DNA of 64,000 nt from Pseudomonas thermotolerans DSM 14292 (GCF_000364625.1 NZ_KB822614.1:1-64000), one strand, 5' to 3'. Numbered from the stretch's first letter, positions 38,687 through 52,290 are shown. Notes: generated from the sequence alone by a model not told the origin. Numbers and translations are program-made.

Positions 38687-39048
38687 CCAACGTAACTAAC
38701 TTTTCGCGCTCCGGCCTCTACGACTGGATGGCGCAGCGTGTTTCTGCGGTCGTTCTCGCGGCCTACTTCATTTTCCTGCTCGGCTTTCTGTTGACCCATC
38801 CGGGTCTGGGCTTCGCCGAATGGAAGGCCTTGTTCTCCCACAGTGCGATGCGCATCTTCAGCCTGCTGGCTCTAGCGGCTCTCATCGTTCACGCCTGGGT
38901 CGGCATGTGGACCATCACTACCGACTACCTGACTCCCATGGCCATCGGCCGTTGGGCGACCGGCGTGCGTTTCCTTGTCCAGGCGGCTTGCGGCGTGCTT
39001 CAGTTCGTCCTGTTCGTCTGGGGTGTGCAGATTCTGTGGGGTTTCTGA
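38680..39048 (+). CDS. sdhD: Succinate dehydrogenase membrane anchor subunit
   Basis: 122 residues from ATG 38680, seven bases inside sdhC, implying coupled translation. Three hydrophobic helices; SGLYDWMAQRVSAVVLAAY near the N-terminus and ALIVHAWVGMWTITTDYL with the heme-ligand His are diagnostic. Works with SdhC in quinone reduction. Confidence 0.96.
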   Translation: MVTNVTNFSRSGLYDWMAQRVSAVVLAAYFIFLLGFLLTHPGLGFAEWKALFSHSAMRIFSLLALAALIVHAWVGMWTITTDYLTPMAIGRWATGVRFLVQAACGVLQFVLFVWGVQILWGF

Positions 39049-39051
39049 TTC

Positions 39052-40824
39052 ATGGCTAACATCCGTACTCTTTCCTACGACGCGATCATCGTCGGTGGCG
39101 GCGGCGCCGGTATGCGCGCCGCGCTGCAGTTGGCTCAGGGTGGTCATAAGACTGCCGTGGTGACCAAGGTCTTCCCGACCCGTTCGCACACCGTTTCCGC
39201 CCAGGGCGGCATCACCTGCGCCATCGCTTCGGCCGACCCGAACGACGACTGGCGCTGGCACATGTACGACACCGTCAAGGGTTCCGACTACATCGGTGAC
39301 CAGGACGCCATCGAATACATGTGCTCGGTAGGCCCGGAAGCCGTGTTCGAGCTGGAGCACATGGGGCTGCCGTTCTCCCGTACCGAAACCGGCCGCATCT
39401 ACCAGCGCCCGTTCGGCGGCCAGTCCAAGGACTACGGTCGTGGCGGTCAGGCGGCCCGTACCTGTGCTGCGGCCGACCGTACCGGTCACGCCCTGCTGCA
39501 CACCCTGTACCAGAACAACGTCAAGAACGGCACCTCCTTCCTCAACGAGTGGTATGCCGTTGACCTCGTGAAGAATCAGGATGGCGCCGTGGTCGGCATC
39601 ATCGCCATCTGCATCGAAACCGGCGAGACCGTCTACATCCGCTCCAAGGCCGTGGTGCTGGCTACCGGCGGTGCCGGTCGCATCTATGCGTCCACCACCA
39701 ACGCCCTGATCAACACCGGTGACGGCGTGGGCATGGCGCTGCGTGCCGGTGTGCCGGTGCAGGACATCGAGATGTGGCAGTTCCATCCGACCGGCATCGC
39801 GGGCGCCGGTGTGCTGGTCACCGAAGGCTGCCGTGGTGAGGGTGGCTACCTGATCAATGCTCACGGCGAGCGCTTCATGGAGCGCTACGCGCCGAACGCC
39901 AAGGACCTCGCTAGCCGCGACGTGGTGGCTCGCTCCATGGTCAAGGAAGTGCTGGCCGGCAACGGCTGCGGTCCGAACAAGGACCACGTGATGCTGAAGC
40001 TCGACCACCTCGGCGAGGAAGTGCTGCACAGCCGCCTGCCCGGCATCTGCGAGCTGTCCAAAACCTTTGCCCACGTCGACCCGGTGGTCGCGCCGATTCC
40101 GGTCATTCCGACTTGCCACTACATGATGGGCGGCATTGCCACCAACATTCATGGCCAGGCCATCACTCAGGACGCCAACGGCAACGACCAGATCGTCGAA
40201 GGCCTGTTCGCGGTGGGCGAGGTCGCCTGCGTGTCCGTGCACGGTGCCAACCGCCTGGGCGGCAACTCGCTGCTCGACCTGGTGGTGTTCGGTCGTGCTG
40301 CTGGCCTGCACCTGGAACGCGCCCTCAAGGAAGGCATCGAGACCCGCGGTGCCAGCGATTCGGACATCGAGGCCTCCCTCAAGCGCCTGTCCGGCCTGAA
40401 CGAGCGCACCAGTGGCGAAGACGTCGCACCGCTGCGCAAGGAACTCCAGCAGTGCATGCAGAACTACTTCGGTGTGTTCCGTACCGGCGAATACATGCAG
40501 AAGGGCATCAAGCAGCTGGCCGAACTGCGCGAGCGCATCGCCAACGTGAAGATCGCCGACAAGAGCCAGGCGTTCAACACCGCGCGCATCGAAGCGCTGG
40601 AGCTGCAGAACCTTCTGGAGGTCGCCGAGGCTACCGCGATTGCTGCCGAGGCCCGCAAGGAGTCCCGTGGTGCGCATGCCCGCGAGGACTACGAAGAGCG
40701 CGACGACCAGAACTGGCTGTGCCACACCCTGTACTTCCCGGGTGAGAAGCGTGTCGCCAAGCGTGCCGTCAACTTCGCGCCGAAGACCGTTCCTGCGTTT
40801 GAACCCAAAGTTCGTACTTATTAA
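39052..40824 (+). CDS. sdhA: Succinate dehydrogenase flavoprotein subunit
   Basis: 590 residues, full length. N-terminal FAD motif [14 protein letters not shown] (about 13-26), covalent-FAD His in [11 protein letters not shown], active-site [12 protein letters not shown] (about 143-154) and [13 protein letters not shown] (about 347-359), and C-terminal [16 protein letters not shown]. It oxidises succinate to fumarate. Three bases after sdhD. Confidence 0.98.
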   Translation: MANIRTLSYDAIIVGGGGAGMRAALQLAQGGHKTAVVTKVFPTRSHTVSAQGGITCAIASADPNDDWRWHMYDTVKGSDYIGDQDAIEYMCSVGPEAVFELEHMGLPFSRTETGRIYQRPFGGQSKDYGRGGQAARTCAAADRTGHALLHTLYQNNVKNGTSFLNEWYAVDLVKNQDGAVVGIIAICIETGETVYIRSKAVVLATGGAGRIYASTTNALINTGDGVGMALRAGVPVQDIEMWQFHPTGIAGAGVLVTEGCRGEGGYLINAHGERFMERYAPNAKDLASRDVVARSMVKEVLAGNGCGPNKDHVMLKLDHLGEEVLHSRLPGICELSKTFAHVDPVVAPIPVIPTCHYMMGGIATNIHGQAITQDANGNDQIVEGLFAVGEVACVSVHGANRLGGNSLLDLVVFGRAAGLHLERALKEGIETRGASDSDIEASLKRLSGLNERTSGEDVAPLRKELQQCMQNYFGVFRTGEYMQKGIKQLAELRERIANVKIADKSQAFNTARIEALELQNLLEVAEATAIAAEARKESRGAHAREDYEERDDQNWLCHTLYFPGEKRVAKRAVNFAPKTVPAFEPKVRTY

Positions 40825-40835
40825 GGGTGGCCGAT

Positions 40836-41555
40836 ATGTCCCTAGCCAAAACTCTCAATGTCAGCGTTTACCGCTACAACCCGGAGAAGGACGCTGCCCC
40901 CTACATGCAGGACTTTCAGGTCGATATCGACGGCAAGGACCTGATGGTGCTCGACGTCCTGGCCCTGATCAAGGAACAGGACGTGACCTTCTCCTATCGT
41001 CGTTCCTGTCGCGAAGGCGTGTGCGGTTCCGATGGCATGAACATCAGCGGCAAGAACGGCCTGGCTTGCATCACCCCGCTGTCCAGCGTGGTGAAGAACA
41101 ACACGCTGGTCATCCGCCCGCTGCCCGGTCTGCCGGTCATTCGTGACTTGGTCGTCGATATGAGCATCTTCTACAAACAGTACGAGAAGGTGCAGCCCTA
41201 CCTGCAGAACGACACTCCGGCTCCGGCCATCGAGCGTCTGCAGTCGCCGGAAGAGCGCGAGAAGCTGGACGGTCTGTACGAGTGCATCCTGTGCGCTTGC
41301 TGCTCGACCTCCTGCCCGTCCTTCTGGTGGAACCCGGATAAGTTCCTCGGTCCCGCCGCGCTGTTGCAGGCCTACCGTTTCCTGGCTGACAGCCGCGATA
41401 CCAAGACCGAGGAGCGTCTGGCCTCGCTGGATGACCCGTTCAGCGTGTTCCGTTGCCGCGGCATCATGAACTGCGTGAACGTCTGCCCGAAAGGCCTGAA
41501 CCCGACCAAGGCAATCGGTCACATCCGCAACATGCTGCTGCAGAGCGGTACCTGA
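40836..41555 (+). CDS. sdhB: Succinate dehydrogenase iron-sulfur subunit
   Basis: 239 residues from ATG 40836, five bases after AGGGTGG; an in-frame GTG at 40827 would add three residues. Cys sets: SCREGVCGSDGMN plus a later Cys for 2Fe-2S, CILCACCSTSCPSFWWN and CRGIMNCVNVCPKGLNP for the 4Fe-4S and 3Fe-4S clusters. Passes electrons from SdhA to quinone. Start choice uncertain by three residues. Confidence 0.97.
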   Translation: MSLAKTLNVSVYRYNPEKDAAPYMQDFQVDIDGKDLMVLDVLALIKEQDVTFSYRRSCREGVCGSDGMNISGKNGLACITPLSSVVKNNTLVIRPLPGLPVIRDLVVDMSIFYKQYEKVQPYLQNDTPAPAIERLQSPEEREKLDGLYECILCACCSTSCPSFWWNPDKFLGPAALLQAYRFLADSRDTKTEERLASLDDPFSVFRCRGIMNCVNVCPKGLNPTKAIGHIRNMLLQSGT

Positions 41556-41793
41556 TCGACCGCAAGAGCTGTACCCGCGGCGTCGGCCTAAACCGGCGCC
41601 GTGGTTTTAGGCGAACCGCGGCCCACAAAGCGGCGGTTCCAACTTGAAAAACGAAGACCAGCAGGGGCATCCGGGCTGGTACCCGGACTATCTGCGGGAT
41701 CCGAAGTGGCTTTACCCGAGTCGCTGACCAAGGACTTCTAAAGCTGATGCGGTTTCCACGCCGGTGGTGGCCCCTTATCGAGGGTGACCAAGC
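41556..41793 (+). other. sdhB-sucA intergenic region with hairpin and a short open frame
   Basis: A dyad GCCTAAACC / GGTTTTAGGC (41586-41594, 41603-41612) could form an imperfect hairpin. Further on, a 27-codon frame from TTG 41644 to TGA 41727 reads MKNEDQQGHPGWYPDYLRDP and ends KWLYPSR; it has no clear SD. No obvious terminator or separate promoter was found, so sucA is probably expressed at least partly by read-through from sdh. Confidence 0.35.
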
Positions 41794-44625
41794 ATGCAAG
41801 AAAGCGTGATGCAGCGCATGTGGAAAAGCGCCCACCTTTCGGGTGGCAACGCTGCATATGTGGAAGAGCTCTACGAGCTCTACCTGCACGATCCGAACGC
41901 TGTGCCAGAAGAATGGCGGACCTACTTCCAGAAACTGCCCGCCGACGGCAACGTGGCGAACGATGTTTCCCACTCCACCATCCGCGATCACTTCGTCCTG
42001 CTGGCCAAGAACCAGCGTCGTGCCCAGCCCGTCTCCGCCAGTAGCGTCAGCACCGAGCACGAGAAGAAGCAGGTCGAGGTTCTCCGCCTGATCCAGGCGT
42101 TCCGCATGCGTGGCCATCAGGCCGCCCAACTCGACCCCCTCGGCCTCTGGCAGCGTCCTGTGCCGGATGATCTGAGCATCCATCACTACGGCCTGACCGA
42201 CGCAGACCTCGACACCACCTTCCGCACCGGTGAACTCTACATCGGCAAGGAGGAGGCGACTCTGCGGGAAATCCACCAGGCCCTGCAAGAGACATACTGT
42301 CGCACCATCGGTGCCGAGTTCACCCACATCGTCGATTCCGAGCAGCGCAAGTGGTTCCAGCAGCGCTTGGAAAGCGTGCGCGGCCGTCCGGCGTTCTCTC
42401 CTGAGGTGCAGGTCCACGTCCTCGAGCGCCTGACCGCGGCCGAGGGCCTGGAGAAGTACCTGGGGACCAAGTACCCGGGCACCAAGCGCTTCGGTCTCGA
42501 AGGCGGCGAAAGCCTGATCCCGATGCTCGACGAGATCATCCAGCGCAGCGGCTCCTACGGCACCCAGGAGATCGTCATCGGCATGGCCCACCGCGGCCGT
42601 CTGAACGTGCTGGTCAACACTTTCGGCAAGAACCCGCGCGACCTGTTCGACGAGTTCGAGGGCAAGAAGGTCGAGGGTCTGTCCTCCGGTGACGTGAAGT
42701 ATCACCAGGGCTTCTCCTCCAACGTCATGACCCGCGGTGGGGAAGTCCACCTGGCGCTGGCCTTCAACCCGTCCCACCTGGAAATCGTTTCCCCGGTGGT
42801 CGAGGGGTCGGTGCGCGCCCGTCAGGACCGCCGCAACGATGCCACCGGCGACAAGGTGGTGCCGATCTCTATCCACGGCGACGCGGCCTTCGCCGGCCAG
42901 GGCGTTGTGATGGAAACCTTCCAGATGTCGCAGACCCGCGGCTACCGGACCGGCGGTACCATCCACATCGTGATCAACAACCAGGTCGGCTTCACCACCA
43001 GCAACCCGCAGGACTCGCGTTCCACCGAGTACTGCACCGACGTGGCGAAGATGATCCAGGCGCCGATCTTCCACGTGAACGGCGACGACCCGGAAGCCGT
43101 GCTGTTCGTCACCCAGCTGGCCGTCGACTACCGCATGCAGTTCAAGCGTGACGTGGTGATCGACCTGGTCTGCTACCGCCGTCGCGGCCACAACGAGGCC
43201 GACGAGCCGAGCGGCACCCAGCCGCTGATGTATCAGAAGATCGCCAAGCAGCGCACCACCCGCGAGCTGTACGCCGACCTGCTGATCCAGCGCGGCACCC
43301 TGAGCCAGGCGGACGTCGAGGCCAAGGTCAACGAGTACCGCGACGCTCTGGACAACGGCCTGCACGTGGTGAAGAGCCTGGTCAAGGAGCCGAACAAGGC
43401 GCTGTTCGTCGACTGGCGTCCCTACCTGGGGCACACCTGGACCGCGCGCCACGATACCCGCTTCGACCTGAAGACTCTGCAGGATCTGGCCGGCAAGCTG
43501 TTGGAAATCCCGGAAGGCTTCGTGCTGCAGCGCCAGGTCGCCAAGGTGATGGAAGACCGCGCCAAGATGACCGCCGGCGGCATGCCGATCAACTGGGGCT
43601 ATGCCGAGAACCTGGCCTACGCGACCCTGCTGTTCGAAGGCCACCCGGTGCGCATGACCGGCCAGGACATCGGCCGCGGCACCTTCTCGCATCGCCATGC
43701 CCAGCTGCACAACCAGAAGGACGGCAGTACCTACATTCCGCTGAAGAACCTGTTCCCGGGGCAGCCGAAGTTCGAGCTGTACGACTCCTTCCTCTCCGAA
43801 GAAGCCGTGTTGGCCTTCGAATACGGCTACGCGACCACCACTCCGAACGCGCTGGTGATCTGGGAAGCCCAGTTCGGCGACTTCGCCAACGGCGCTCAAG
43901 TGGTGATCGACCAGTTCATCTCCAGCGGTGAGCACAAGTGGGGGCGTCTGTGCGGCCTGACCATGCTGCTGCCGCACGGCTATGAAGGGCAGGGCCCGGA
44001 ACACAGCTCGGCCCGTCTGGAGCGCTATCTGCAGCTGTGCGCCGAGCACAACATGCAGGTTTGCGTGCCGACCACCCCGGCGCAGGTCTACCACATGCTG
44101 CGTCGCCAGGTGATCCGCCCGCTGCGCAAACCTCTGGTGGTGCTGTCGCCGAAGTCGCTGCTGCGCCACCCGCTGGCCGTGTCGACCCTGGAGGATCTGG
44201 CCGAGGGTTCGTTCCAGACCGTCATCGGCGAGATCGATCCGGTCGATCCGAAGAAGGTCGAGCGTCTGATCCTGTGCAGCGGCAAGGTCTACTACGACCT
44301 GCTGGCCAAGCGCCGTGCCGAGGGGCGCGACGACGTCGCCATCGTGCGCATCGAGCAGCTCTATCCGTTCCCGGAAGAGGACCTCGCCGAAGCGCTGGCG
44401 CCGTACAAGAACCTCAAGCACATCGTCTGGTGTCAGGAAGAGCCGATGAACCAGGGCGCCTGGTACTGCAGCCAGCACCACATGCGGCGTGTCGCCACCG
44501 CGCACAAGAAGGATCTGCTCCTGCAGTACGCCGGTCGCGAGGCTTCGGCGGCGCCGGCTTGCGGTTACCCCTCGATGCACGCGGAGCAGCAGGAAAAACT
44601 CCTGCAGGACGCCTTTACTGTTTAA
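41794..44625 (+). CDS. sucA: 2-oxoglutarate dehydrogenase E1 component
   Basis: 943 residues, normal. Decarboxylates 2-oxoglutarate with thiamine diphosphate. It begins with the E2-binding helix MWKSAHLSGGNAAYVEELYE, has the active site MAHRGRLNVLVN (about 264-275), TPP motif GDAAFAGQGVVMET...INNQVGFTT (about 362-410) and HKWGRLCGLTMLLPHGYEGQ. Followed by sucB and lpdG for the rest of the complex. Confidence 0.98.
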   Translation: MQESVMQRMWKSAHLSGGNAAYVEELYELYLHDPNAVPEEWRTYFQKLPADGNVANDVSHSTIRDHFVLLAKNQRRAQPVSASSVSTEHEKKQVEVLRLIQAFRMRGHQAAQLDPLGLWQRPVPDDLSIHHYGLTDADLDTTFRTGELYIGKEEATLREIHQALQETYCRTIGAEFTHIVDSEQRKWFQQRLESVRGRPAFSPEVQVHVLERLTAAEGLEKYLGTKYPGTKRFGLEGGESLIPMLDEIIQRSGSYGTQEIVIGMAHRGRLNVLVNTFGKNPRDLFDEFEGKKVEGLSSGDVKYHQGFSSNVMTRGGEVHLALAFNPSHLEIVSPVVEGSVRARQDRRNDATGDKVVPISIHGDAAFAGQGVVMETFQMSQTRGYRTGGTIHIVINNQVGFTTSNPQDSRSTEYCTDVAKMIQAPIFHVNGDDPEAVLFVTQLAVDYRMQFKRDVVIDLVCYRRRGHNEADEPSGTQPLMYQKIAKQRTTRELYADLLIQRGTLSQADVEAKVNEYRDALDNGLHVVKSLVKEPNKALFVDWRPYLGHTWTARHDTRFDLKTLQDLAGKLLEIPEGFVLQRQVAKVMEDRAKMTAGGMPINWGYAENLAYATLLFEGHPVRMTGQDIGRGTFSHRHAQLHNQKDGSTYIPLKNLFPGQPKFELYDSFLSEEAVLAFEYGYATTTPNALVIWEAQFGDFANGAQVVIDQFISSGEHKWGRLCGLTMLLPHGYEGQGPEHSSARLERYLQLCAEHNMQVCVPTTPAQVYHMLRRQVIRPLRKPLVVLSPKSLLRHPLAVSTLEDLAEGSFQTVIGEIDPVDPKKVERLILCSGKVYYDLLAKRRAEGRDDVAIVRIEQLYPFPEEDLAEALAPYKNLKHIVWCQEEPMNQGAWYCSQHHMRRVATAHKKDLLLQYAGREASAAPACGYPSMHAEQQEKLLQDAFTV

Positions 44626-44690
44626 CGCCTTCACTTGGGGGAGGGCAGGTGCCGTCCCCCGGTCAGAACCGAATTTAAGGAACCCACATA

Positions 44691-47433
<2,743 letters not shown>

Positions 47434-47659
47434 AAGAAGCCGCCGTGGCGCGGCGCCGACGGCGGGCCCTGTGGCCCGCCCGTGACTACCGTCCACGAGC
47501 GACTCGACATAAAGAAGAAAACCACGGCGGGGTGCCCGTCGTGGGCCGGTTGGCCCACCGCGGAAAGTCCGCCGGACTGCGCTCAGCAGTCACAGGTGGC
47601 GCGGCATTCCCAATGCAGCGTCGAAATGCGCAATACCTAAACGAAGACGGTAGACAAGC

Positions 47660-48826
47660 ATGAATCTCCACGAGTATCAGGGTAAGCAGCTGTTCGCTGA
47701 ATACGGCCTGCCCGTATCCAAGGGCTTTGCCGTGGACACCCCGGAAGAAGCAGCGGAAGCCTGCGACAAGATCGGCGGCAGCGAATGGGTCGTGAAGGCC
47801 CAGGTCCACGCCGGTGGCCGCGGCAAGGCGGGCGGCGTGAAGCTGGTCAAGAGCCGGGAAGAGGCCAAGGCCTTTGCCGCCAACTGGCTGGGCAAGCGCC
47901 TGGTGACCTACCAGACCGACGCCAACGGCCAGCCGGTCAGCAAGATCCTGGTGGAGGCCTGCACCGACATCGACAAGGAGCTGTACCTCGGCGCCGTGGT
48001 CGACCGCTCCAGCCGTCGCATCGTGTTCATGGCATCCACCGAGGGCGGCGTGGAGATCGAGAAGGTCGCTCACGAAACCCCCGAGAAGATTCTCAAGGCC
48101 ACCATCGACCCGCTGGTCGGCGCCCAGCCGTTCCAGGGCCGCGAGCTGGCCTTCAAGCTGGGCCTGAAGGGCGACCAGGTGAAGCAGTTCGTGCACATCT
48201 TCACCGGCCTGGCCAAGCTGTTCCAGGACTATGACCTGGCGCTGCTCGAGATCAACCCGCTGGTGATCAAGAAGGACGGCAACCTGCACTGCCTGGATGC
48301 CAAGATCAACATCGACGGCAACGCCCTGTACCGTCAGCCCAAGCTGCGCGCCATGCACGACCCGTCCCAGGACGACCCGCGCGAAGCCCACGCCCAGAAG
48401 TGGGAGCTGAACTACGTGGCGCTGGACGGCAACATCGGTTGCATGGTCAACGGTGCCGGCCTGGCCATGGGCACCATGGACATCGTCAACCTGCACGGCG
48501 GCAAGCCGGCCAACTTCCTCGACGTGGGCGGCGGCGCTACCAAGGAGCGTGTGACCGAAGCGTTCAAGATCATCCTCTCCGACAGCAACGTTAAGGCCGT
48601 TCTGGTGAACATCTTCGGCGGCATCGTCCGCTGCGACATGATCGCCGAAGGCATCATCGGCGCTGTTAAGGAAGTCGGCGTCAAGGTGCCGGTGGTGGTC
48701 CGTCTGGAAGGCAACAACGCCGACCTGGGCGCCAAGGTCCTGGCCGAAAGTGGTCTGAACATCATCGCGGCGACCAGCCTGACCGACGCTGCCCAGCAGG
48801 TCGTCAAGGCCGCGGAGGGCAAGTAA
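47660..48826 (+). CDS. sucC: Succinyl-CoA synthetase beta subunit
   Basis: 388 residues, the same length as the E. coli protein. An ATP-grasp domain begins [39 protein letters not shown] (about 43-61) is the nucleotide-binding part, and [18 protein letters not shown] plus [12 protein letters not shown] the CoA/phosphate-proximal part. With SucD it makes ATP or GTP from succinyl-CoA. Its stop shares a base with the sucD start. Confidence 0.98.
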   Translation: MNLHEYQGKQLFAEYGLPVSKGFAVDTPEEAAEACDKIGGSEWVVKAQVHAGGRGKAGGVKLVKSREEAKAFAANWLGKRLVTYQTDANGQPVSKILVEACTDIDKELYLGAVVDRSSRRIVFMASTEGGVEIEKVAHETPEKILKATIDPLVGAQPFQGRELAFKLGLKGDQVKQFVHIFTGLAKLFQDYDLALLEINPLVIKKDGNLHCLDAKINIDGNALYRQPKLRAMHDPSQDDPREAHAQKWELNYVALDGNIGCMVNGAGLAMGTMDIVNLHGGKPANFLDVGGGATKERVTEAFKIILSDSNVKAVLVNIFGGIVRCDMIAEGIIGAVKEVGVKVPVVVRLEGNNADLGAKVLAESGLNIIAATSLTDAAQQVVKAAEGK

Positions 48827-49713
48827 TGAGCATCCTGATCAACAAAGACACCAAGGTCATCTGCCAGGGCTTCACCGGTTCCCAGGGCACCTTCCACAGC
48901 GAACAGGCCATCGCCTACGGCACCAAGATGGTTGGCGGCGTGACTCCCGGCAAGGGCGGCACCACCCATCTGGGCCTGCCGGTGTTCGACACCGTCAAGG
49001 AAGCCGTCGAAGCCACCGGCGCCGATGCTTCGGTGATCTACGTACCGGCTCCGTTCTGCAAGGATTCCATCCTGGAAGCGGCGTTCGGCGGCATCAAGCT
49101 GATCGTCTGCATCACCGAGGGCATCCCGACCCTCGACATGCTAGAAGCCAAGATCAAGTGCGACGAGCTGGGTGTACGCCTGATCGGCCCGAACTGCCCG
49201 GGCGTGATCACTCCCGGCGAATGCAAGATCGGCATCATGCCCGGTCACATCCATCTGCCGGGCAAGGTCGGCATCGTGTCGCGTTCCGGCACCCTGACCT
49301 ACGAAGCCGTGAAGCAGACCACCGACGCTGGCTTCGGCCAGTCCACCTGCGTGGGTATCGGTGGCGACCCGATCCCGGGCTCCAACTTCATCGACATCCT
49401 CAAGCTGTTCCAGGAAGACCCGGCTACCGAAGCCATCGTGATGATCGGCGAGATCGGTGGCAGCGCCGAGGAAGAGGCTGCGGCCTTCATCAAGGCCAAC
49501 GTGACCAAGCCGGTGGTGTCCTACATCGCTGGCGTCACCGCCCCGCCCGGCAAGCGCATGGGCCACGCCGGTGCGATCATCTCCGGTGGCAAGGGGACTG
49601 CGGACGAGAAGTTCGCCGCCCTGCAGGACGCCGGCGTGAAGACCGTGCGCTCCCTGGCCGACATCGGCAAGGCGCTGGCCGAAGTTACCGGCTGGCAAGT
49701 CAAGAACGCCTGA
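48826..49713 (+). CDS. sucD: Succinyl-CoA synthetase alpha subunit
   Basis: 295 residues. CoA-binding N-terminal domain with [16 protein letters not shown] (14-29), [19 protein letters not shown] (121-139), and phosphorylated His247 in [12 protein letters not shown]. Completes the operon, which ends at a strong terminator. Confidence 0.98.
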   Translation: MSILINKDTKVICQGFTGSQGTFHSEQAIAYGTKMVGGVTPGKGGTTHLGLPVFDTVKEAVEATGADASVIYVPAPFCKDSILEAAFGGIKLIVCITEGIPTLDMLEAKIKCDELGVRLIGPNCPGVITPGECKIGIMPGHIHLPGKVGIVSRSGTLTYEAVKQTTDAGFGQSTCVGIGGDPIPGSNFIDILKLFQEDPATEAIVMIGEIGGSAEEEAAAFIKANVTKPVVSYIAGVTAPPGKRMGHAGAIISGGKGTADEKFAALQDAGVKTVRSLADIGKALAEVTGWQVKNA

Positions 49714-49734
49714 GGCGGCTTGATGTAAGAAACC

Positions 49735-49770
49735 ACGAAGGCCACCCCCAGGGGTGGCCTTCGTCTTCCT
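49735..49770 (+). terminator. Terminator of the sdh-suc operon
   Basis: A 14-bp perfect stem ACGAAGGCCACCCC / GGGGTGGCCTTCGT (49735-49748 and 49751-49764) with a two-base loop as written, then CTTCCT. It starts about 20 bases after the sucD stop. Confidence 0.85.
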
Positions 49771-50053
49771 GCGCAACGGTTCGCTGACCACCGACCTGCG
49801 GTCGGGCCATTCATGGGCGGGGTAGGGTGGGCTTGCGTTTAGGCGACACAACCTTGCCGTTATCGGACAGACGGACTGCCGTCAGTGTTGCGTGACCTGC
49901 GCGTTTGGTTACTCTGCCCGAATTTCGCGTCGAAACCTCAAAAGGGTGGGTACGCGCTTTCAGAGATTCGCTCCACACGAGCGGTCGACGTTTTTCCCCA
50001 ACCCACAGGGAAATTCCAACCTCAATGTCCTTCTGCAAGCGGTATTCCCCTCT
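49771..50053. other. Untranslated region upstream of the braB-type gene
   Basis: Together with the terminator this makes a 340-base gap. It contains GTAGGGTGGGCTTGCG (49822-49837), like degenerate GTAGGGTGGGCTT repeats I recall from other Pseudomonas genomes, then AT-richer sequence just upstream of the carrier gene. Weak frames exist on both strands but none has a good start and SD. No riboswitch recognised. Confidence 0.35.
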
Positions 50054-51367
50054 ATGACTCGTTTGAAAAGCCTGGACCTGCTGGCTCTGGGGTTCATGAC
50101 CTTTGCCCTCTTCCTGGGGGCGGGCAACATCATCTTCCCGCCCAGCGCCGGTATGGCCGCGGGCGACAATCTTGGCCAGGCGGCCTTCGGCTTCCTGCTT
50201 ACCGGCGTCGGCCTGCCTCTGCTCACCGTGGTGGCCTTGGCCCGGGTCGGCGGCGGCATGCCGGCGCTCACCGCGCCGATCGGCAAGGTTGCCGGCATCG
50301 TCCTGGCGGTGGCGGTCTACCTGGCCATCGGTCCGCTGTTCGCCACCCCGCGCACCGCCGTGGTGTCCTTCGAGATCGGCATAGTGCCCTTCACTGGCCA
50401 GGACCCGCTGGTGATGTTCATCTACACCCTGGTCTATTTCGCCGCGGTGCTGTTTCTGGTGCTCAATCCCGGCCGCCTGCTCGACCGGGTCGGCAAGGTG
50501 ATCACCCCGGTACTCATCGCCGCGCTTCTGGTGCTCGGTTTCGCCGCGCTGTTCGCCCCGGCCGGCGAGATCGGTGCGGCGGTCGGCGACTACCAGGCCG
50601 ACCCTCTGACCCAGGGCTTCCTGCAGGGCTATCTGACCATGGATGCGCTAGGTGCGCTGGTGTTCGGCATCGTGATCGCCGCCGCGATTCGTGACCGTGG
50701 CGTGACGGAGCCGGGCCTGATCACCCGTTACTCGGTGATCGCCGGGATCATCGCCGCCATTGGCCTGTCGCTGGTCTACCTGTCGCTGTTCTACCTCGGC
50801 GCCACCAGCCAGGAGCTGGCCGCCGGGGCGCAGAACGGCGGGCAGATACTCACCATCTACGTACAGCACACCTTCGGTAGCGTCGGCCTGGTGCTGCTGG
50901 CCATCGTCATCACCCTGGCCTGCCTGACCACCGGCGTGGGGTTGATGGCGGCCTGCGGCGAGTTCTTCAGCGCGTTGCTGAACGTCTCCTACAAGAGCGT
51001 GGTGATCGTCCTGACCCTGTTCAGTATGGCGGTGGCCAACCAGGGCCTGACCCAGCTGATCGCCGTCTCGGTTCCGGTGCTGGTCGGCCTCTATCCGCTA
51101 GCCATCGTGCTGGTGGCGCTGAGCCTGGCGGACCGCCTGTGGGTGTCCACGCCGCGGATCTTCGTCCCAGTGATGGCGGTGACCCTAGTGTTCGGTATCG
51201 CCGATGGCCTCTCCGCCGCCGGCTTCTCGCAACTGGTGCCGGAAGCCTTCGGTCGTCTGCCGCTGGCCGGCCAGAGCCTCGGCTGGCTGGTGCCGGTGCT
51301 GCTGACGCTGGGCGTGGCTGCGATGGTCGATCGCGCCCTGGGTAAGCCCCAGGCTCGTCTGGTCTGA
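50054..51367 (+). CDS. braB: Branched-chain amino acid:cation symporter, BraB/BrnQ
   Basis: 437 residues with about 12 membrane helices. The start MTRLKSLDLLALGFMTFALF followed by LGAGNIIFPPSAG is diagnostic of the LIVCS family. Imports Leu, Ile and Val with Na+ or H+. ATG 50054 is chosen by similarity although no good SD precedes it; longer starts back to 49892 look non-coding. BraB is the carrier I recall next to sucD in P. aeruginosa, hence the symbol; braZ is an alternative paralogue. Confidence 0.9.
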   Translation: MTRLKSLDLLALGFMTFALFLGAGNIIFPPSAGMAAGDNLGQAAFGFLLTGVGLPLLTVVALARVGGGMPALTAPIGKVAGIVLAVAVYLAIGPLFATPRTAVVSFEIGIVPFTGQDPLVMFIYTLVYFAAVLFLVLNPGRLLDRVGKVITPVLIAALLVLGFAALFAPAGEIGAAVGDYQADPLTQGFLQGYLTMDALGALVFGIVIAAAIRDRGVTEPGLITRYSVIAGIIAAIGLSLVYLSLFYLGATSQELAAGAQNGGQILTIYVQHTFGSVGLVLLAIVITLACLTTGVGLMAACGEFFSALLNVSYKSVVIVLTLFSMAVANQGLTQLIAVSVPVLVGLYPLAIVLVALSLADRLWVSTPRIFVPVMAVTLVFGIADGLSAAGFSQLVPEAFGRLPLAGQSLGWLVPVLLTLGVAAMVDRALGKPQARLV

Positions 51368-51561
51368 GTCATGGCCTTTTGCCTGGCGGCTGCCTACGTG
51401 GTGGCGGCCAGGCCAGCACACCCTGGGCGGGGGTTCCCTGCGCAGGGTGTCGCGTTTTCAGGGGAGGAAAACGTGCCGGTCGAACGGTGGTGACCGCAGC
51501 GCTCATACGGCCTTCATAGAGCTGCTGGCTATAATCGCCTGGATCTTTGCAAGGAGTGGGT

Positions 51562-52290
51562 ATGATCGCGTTTGACGAGAATCTTCTGGCAGCGCTGTGG
51601 TTCTTGGCCTGGTGGCTCGGCTATACCCGCTACGCGATCTGGAAGGGCCGGGACACCCCCTGTCTGGCCAGCGTCCTGCACCTCTACCGCGAGGACTGGA
51701 TGCGCCGCCTGATGCTGCGTGACAACCGCATCGCCGACGCCAACGTGATCGGCAACCTGGAGCGTAACGCTTCCTTCTTCGCCTCCAGCACCCTGATCAT
51801 TCTCGCCGGCATCCTGACCCTGCTGGGCGCCTCGGAGCGTGCGGTGTCGCTGCTCGCCGACCTACCGTTCGTGCAGCCGGCCTCGCGCAGCCTCTCGGAG
51901 ATCAAGCTGCTCTGTCTGGCGGTGGTGTTCGTCTATGCCTTCTTCACCTTCAGCTGGTGCATGCGCCAGTACAACTTCGCCGCGGTGCTGGTGGGTTCGG
52001 CGCCGATGATCGGCGAGCGCCACGTCACCGAGCAGGAACGCCGGGCCTTCGCCGAGCGCGCTGCGCGGGTCATCTCGATGGCTGCCAACCAGTTCAACCT
52101 GGGCCTGCGCTCCTACTATTTCGGCATGGCGATCCTCGCCTGGTTCATCAGCCCCTGGCTGTTCATGCTGGCCACCACCGGGGTGGTGCTGGTGCTCTAC
52201 CGCCGCGAGTTTCATTCCGCGGTACTGGAGGTGATGGTCTATTCGCCTACGACACAGGCCGAGCCGGCTCGCGAGAAAGTCGAGAACTAG
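51562..52290 (+). CDS. DUF599 membrane protein
   Basis: 242 residues from ATG 51562, with AAGGAG 5 bases upstream. Four predicted membrane helices (about 8-22, 70-90, 112-133, 190-222). Typical DUF599 segments: RDNRIADANVIGNLERNASFFASST (about 54-78), split at NVIGNLERNASFFAS, and RAARVISMAANQFNLGLRSY. Function unknown; likely an inner-membrane protein. Convergent with the repeat lipoprotein gene. Confidence 0.87.
   Translation: MIAFDENLLAALWFLAWWLGYTRYAIWKGRDTPCLASVLHLYREDWMRRLMLRDNRIADANVIGNLERNASFFASSTLIILAGILTLLGASERAVSLLADLPFVQPASRSLSEIKLLCLAVVFVYAFFTFSWCMRQYNFAAVLVGSAPMIGERHVTEQERRAFAERAARVISMAANQFNLGLRSYYFGMAILAWFISPWLFMLATTGVVLVLYRREFHSAVLEVMVYSPTTQAEPAREKVEN

Noticed and set aside
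41464-44634. Open frame of over 1,000 codons on the minus strand opposite sdhB/sucA
   Set aside because: It mirrors the codon structure of sucA in GC-rich DNA, has low-complexity Val/Leu/Gly/His composition, no SD, and covers genes of certain identity.
47434-47659. Dyads between lpdG and sucC as terminators
   Set aside because: Neither stem is followed by a U-run, and sucC shows no clear promoter, so they are not called; they may affect RNA processing.
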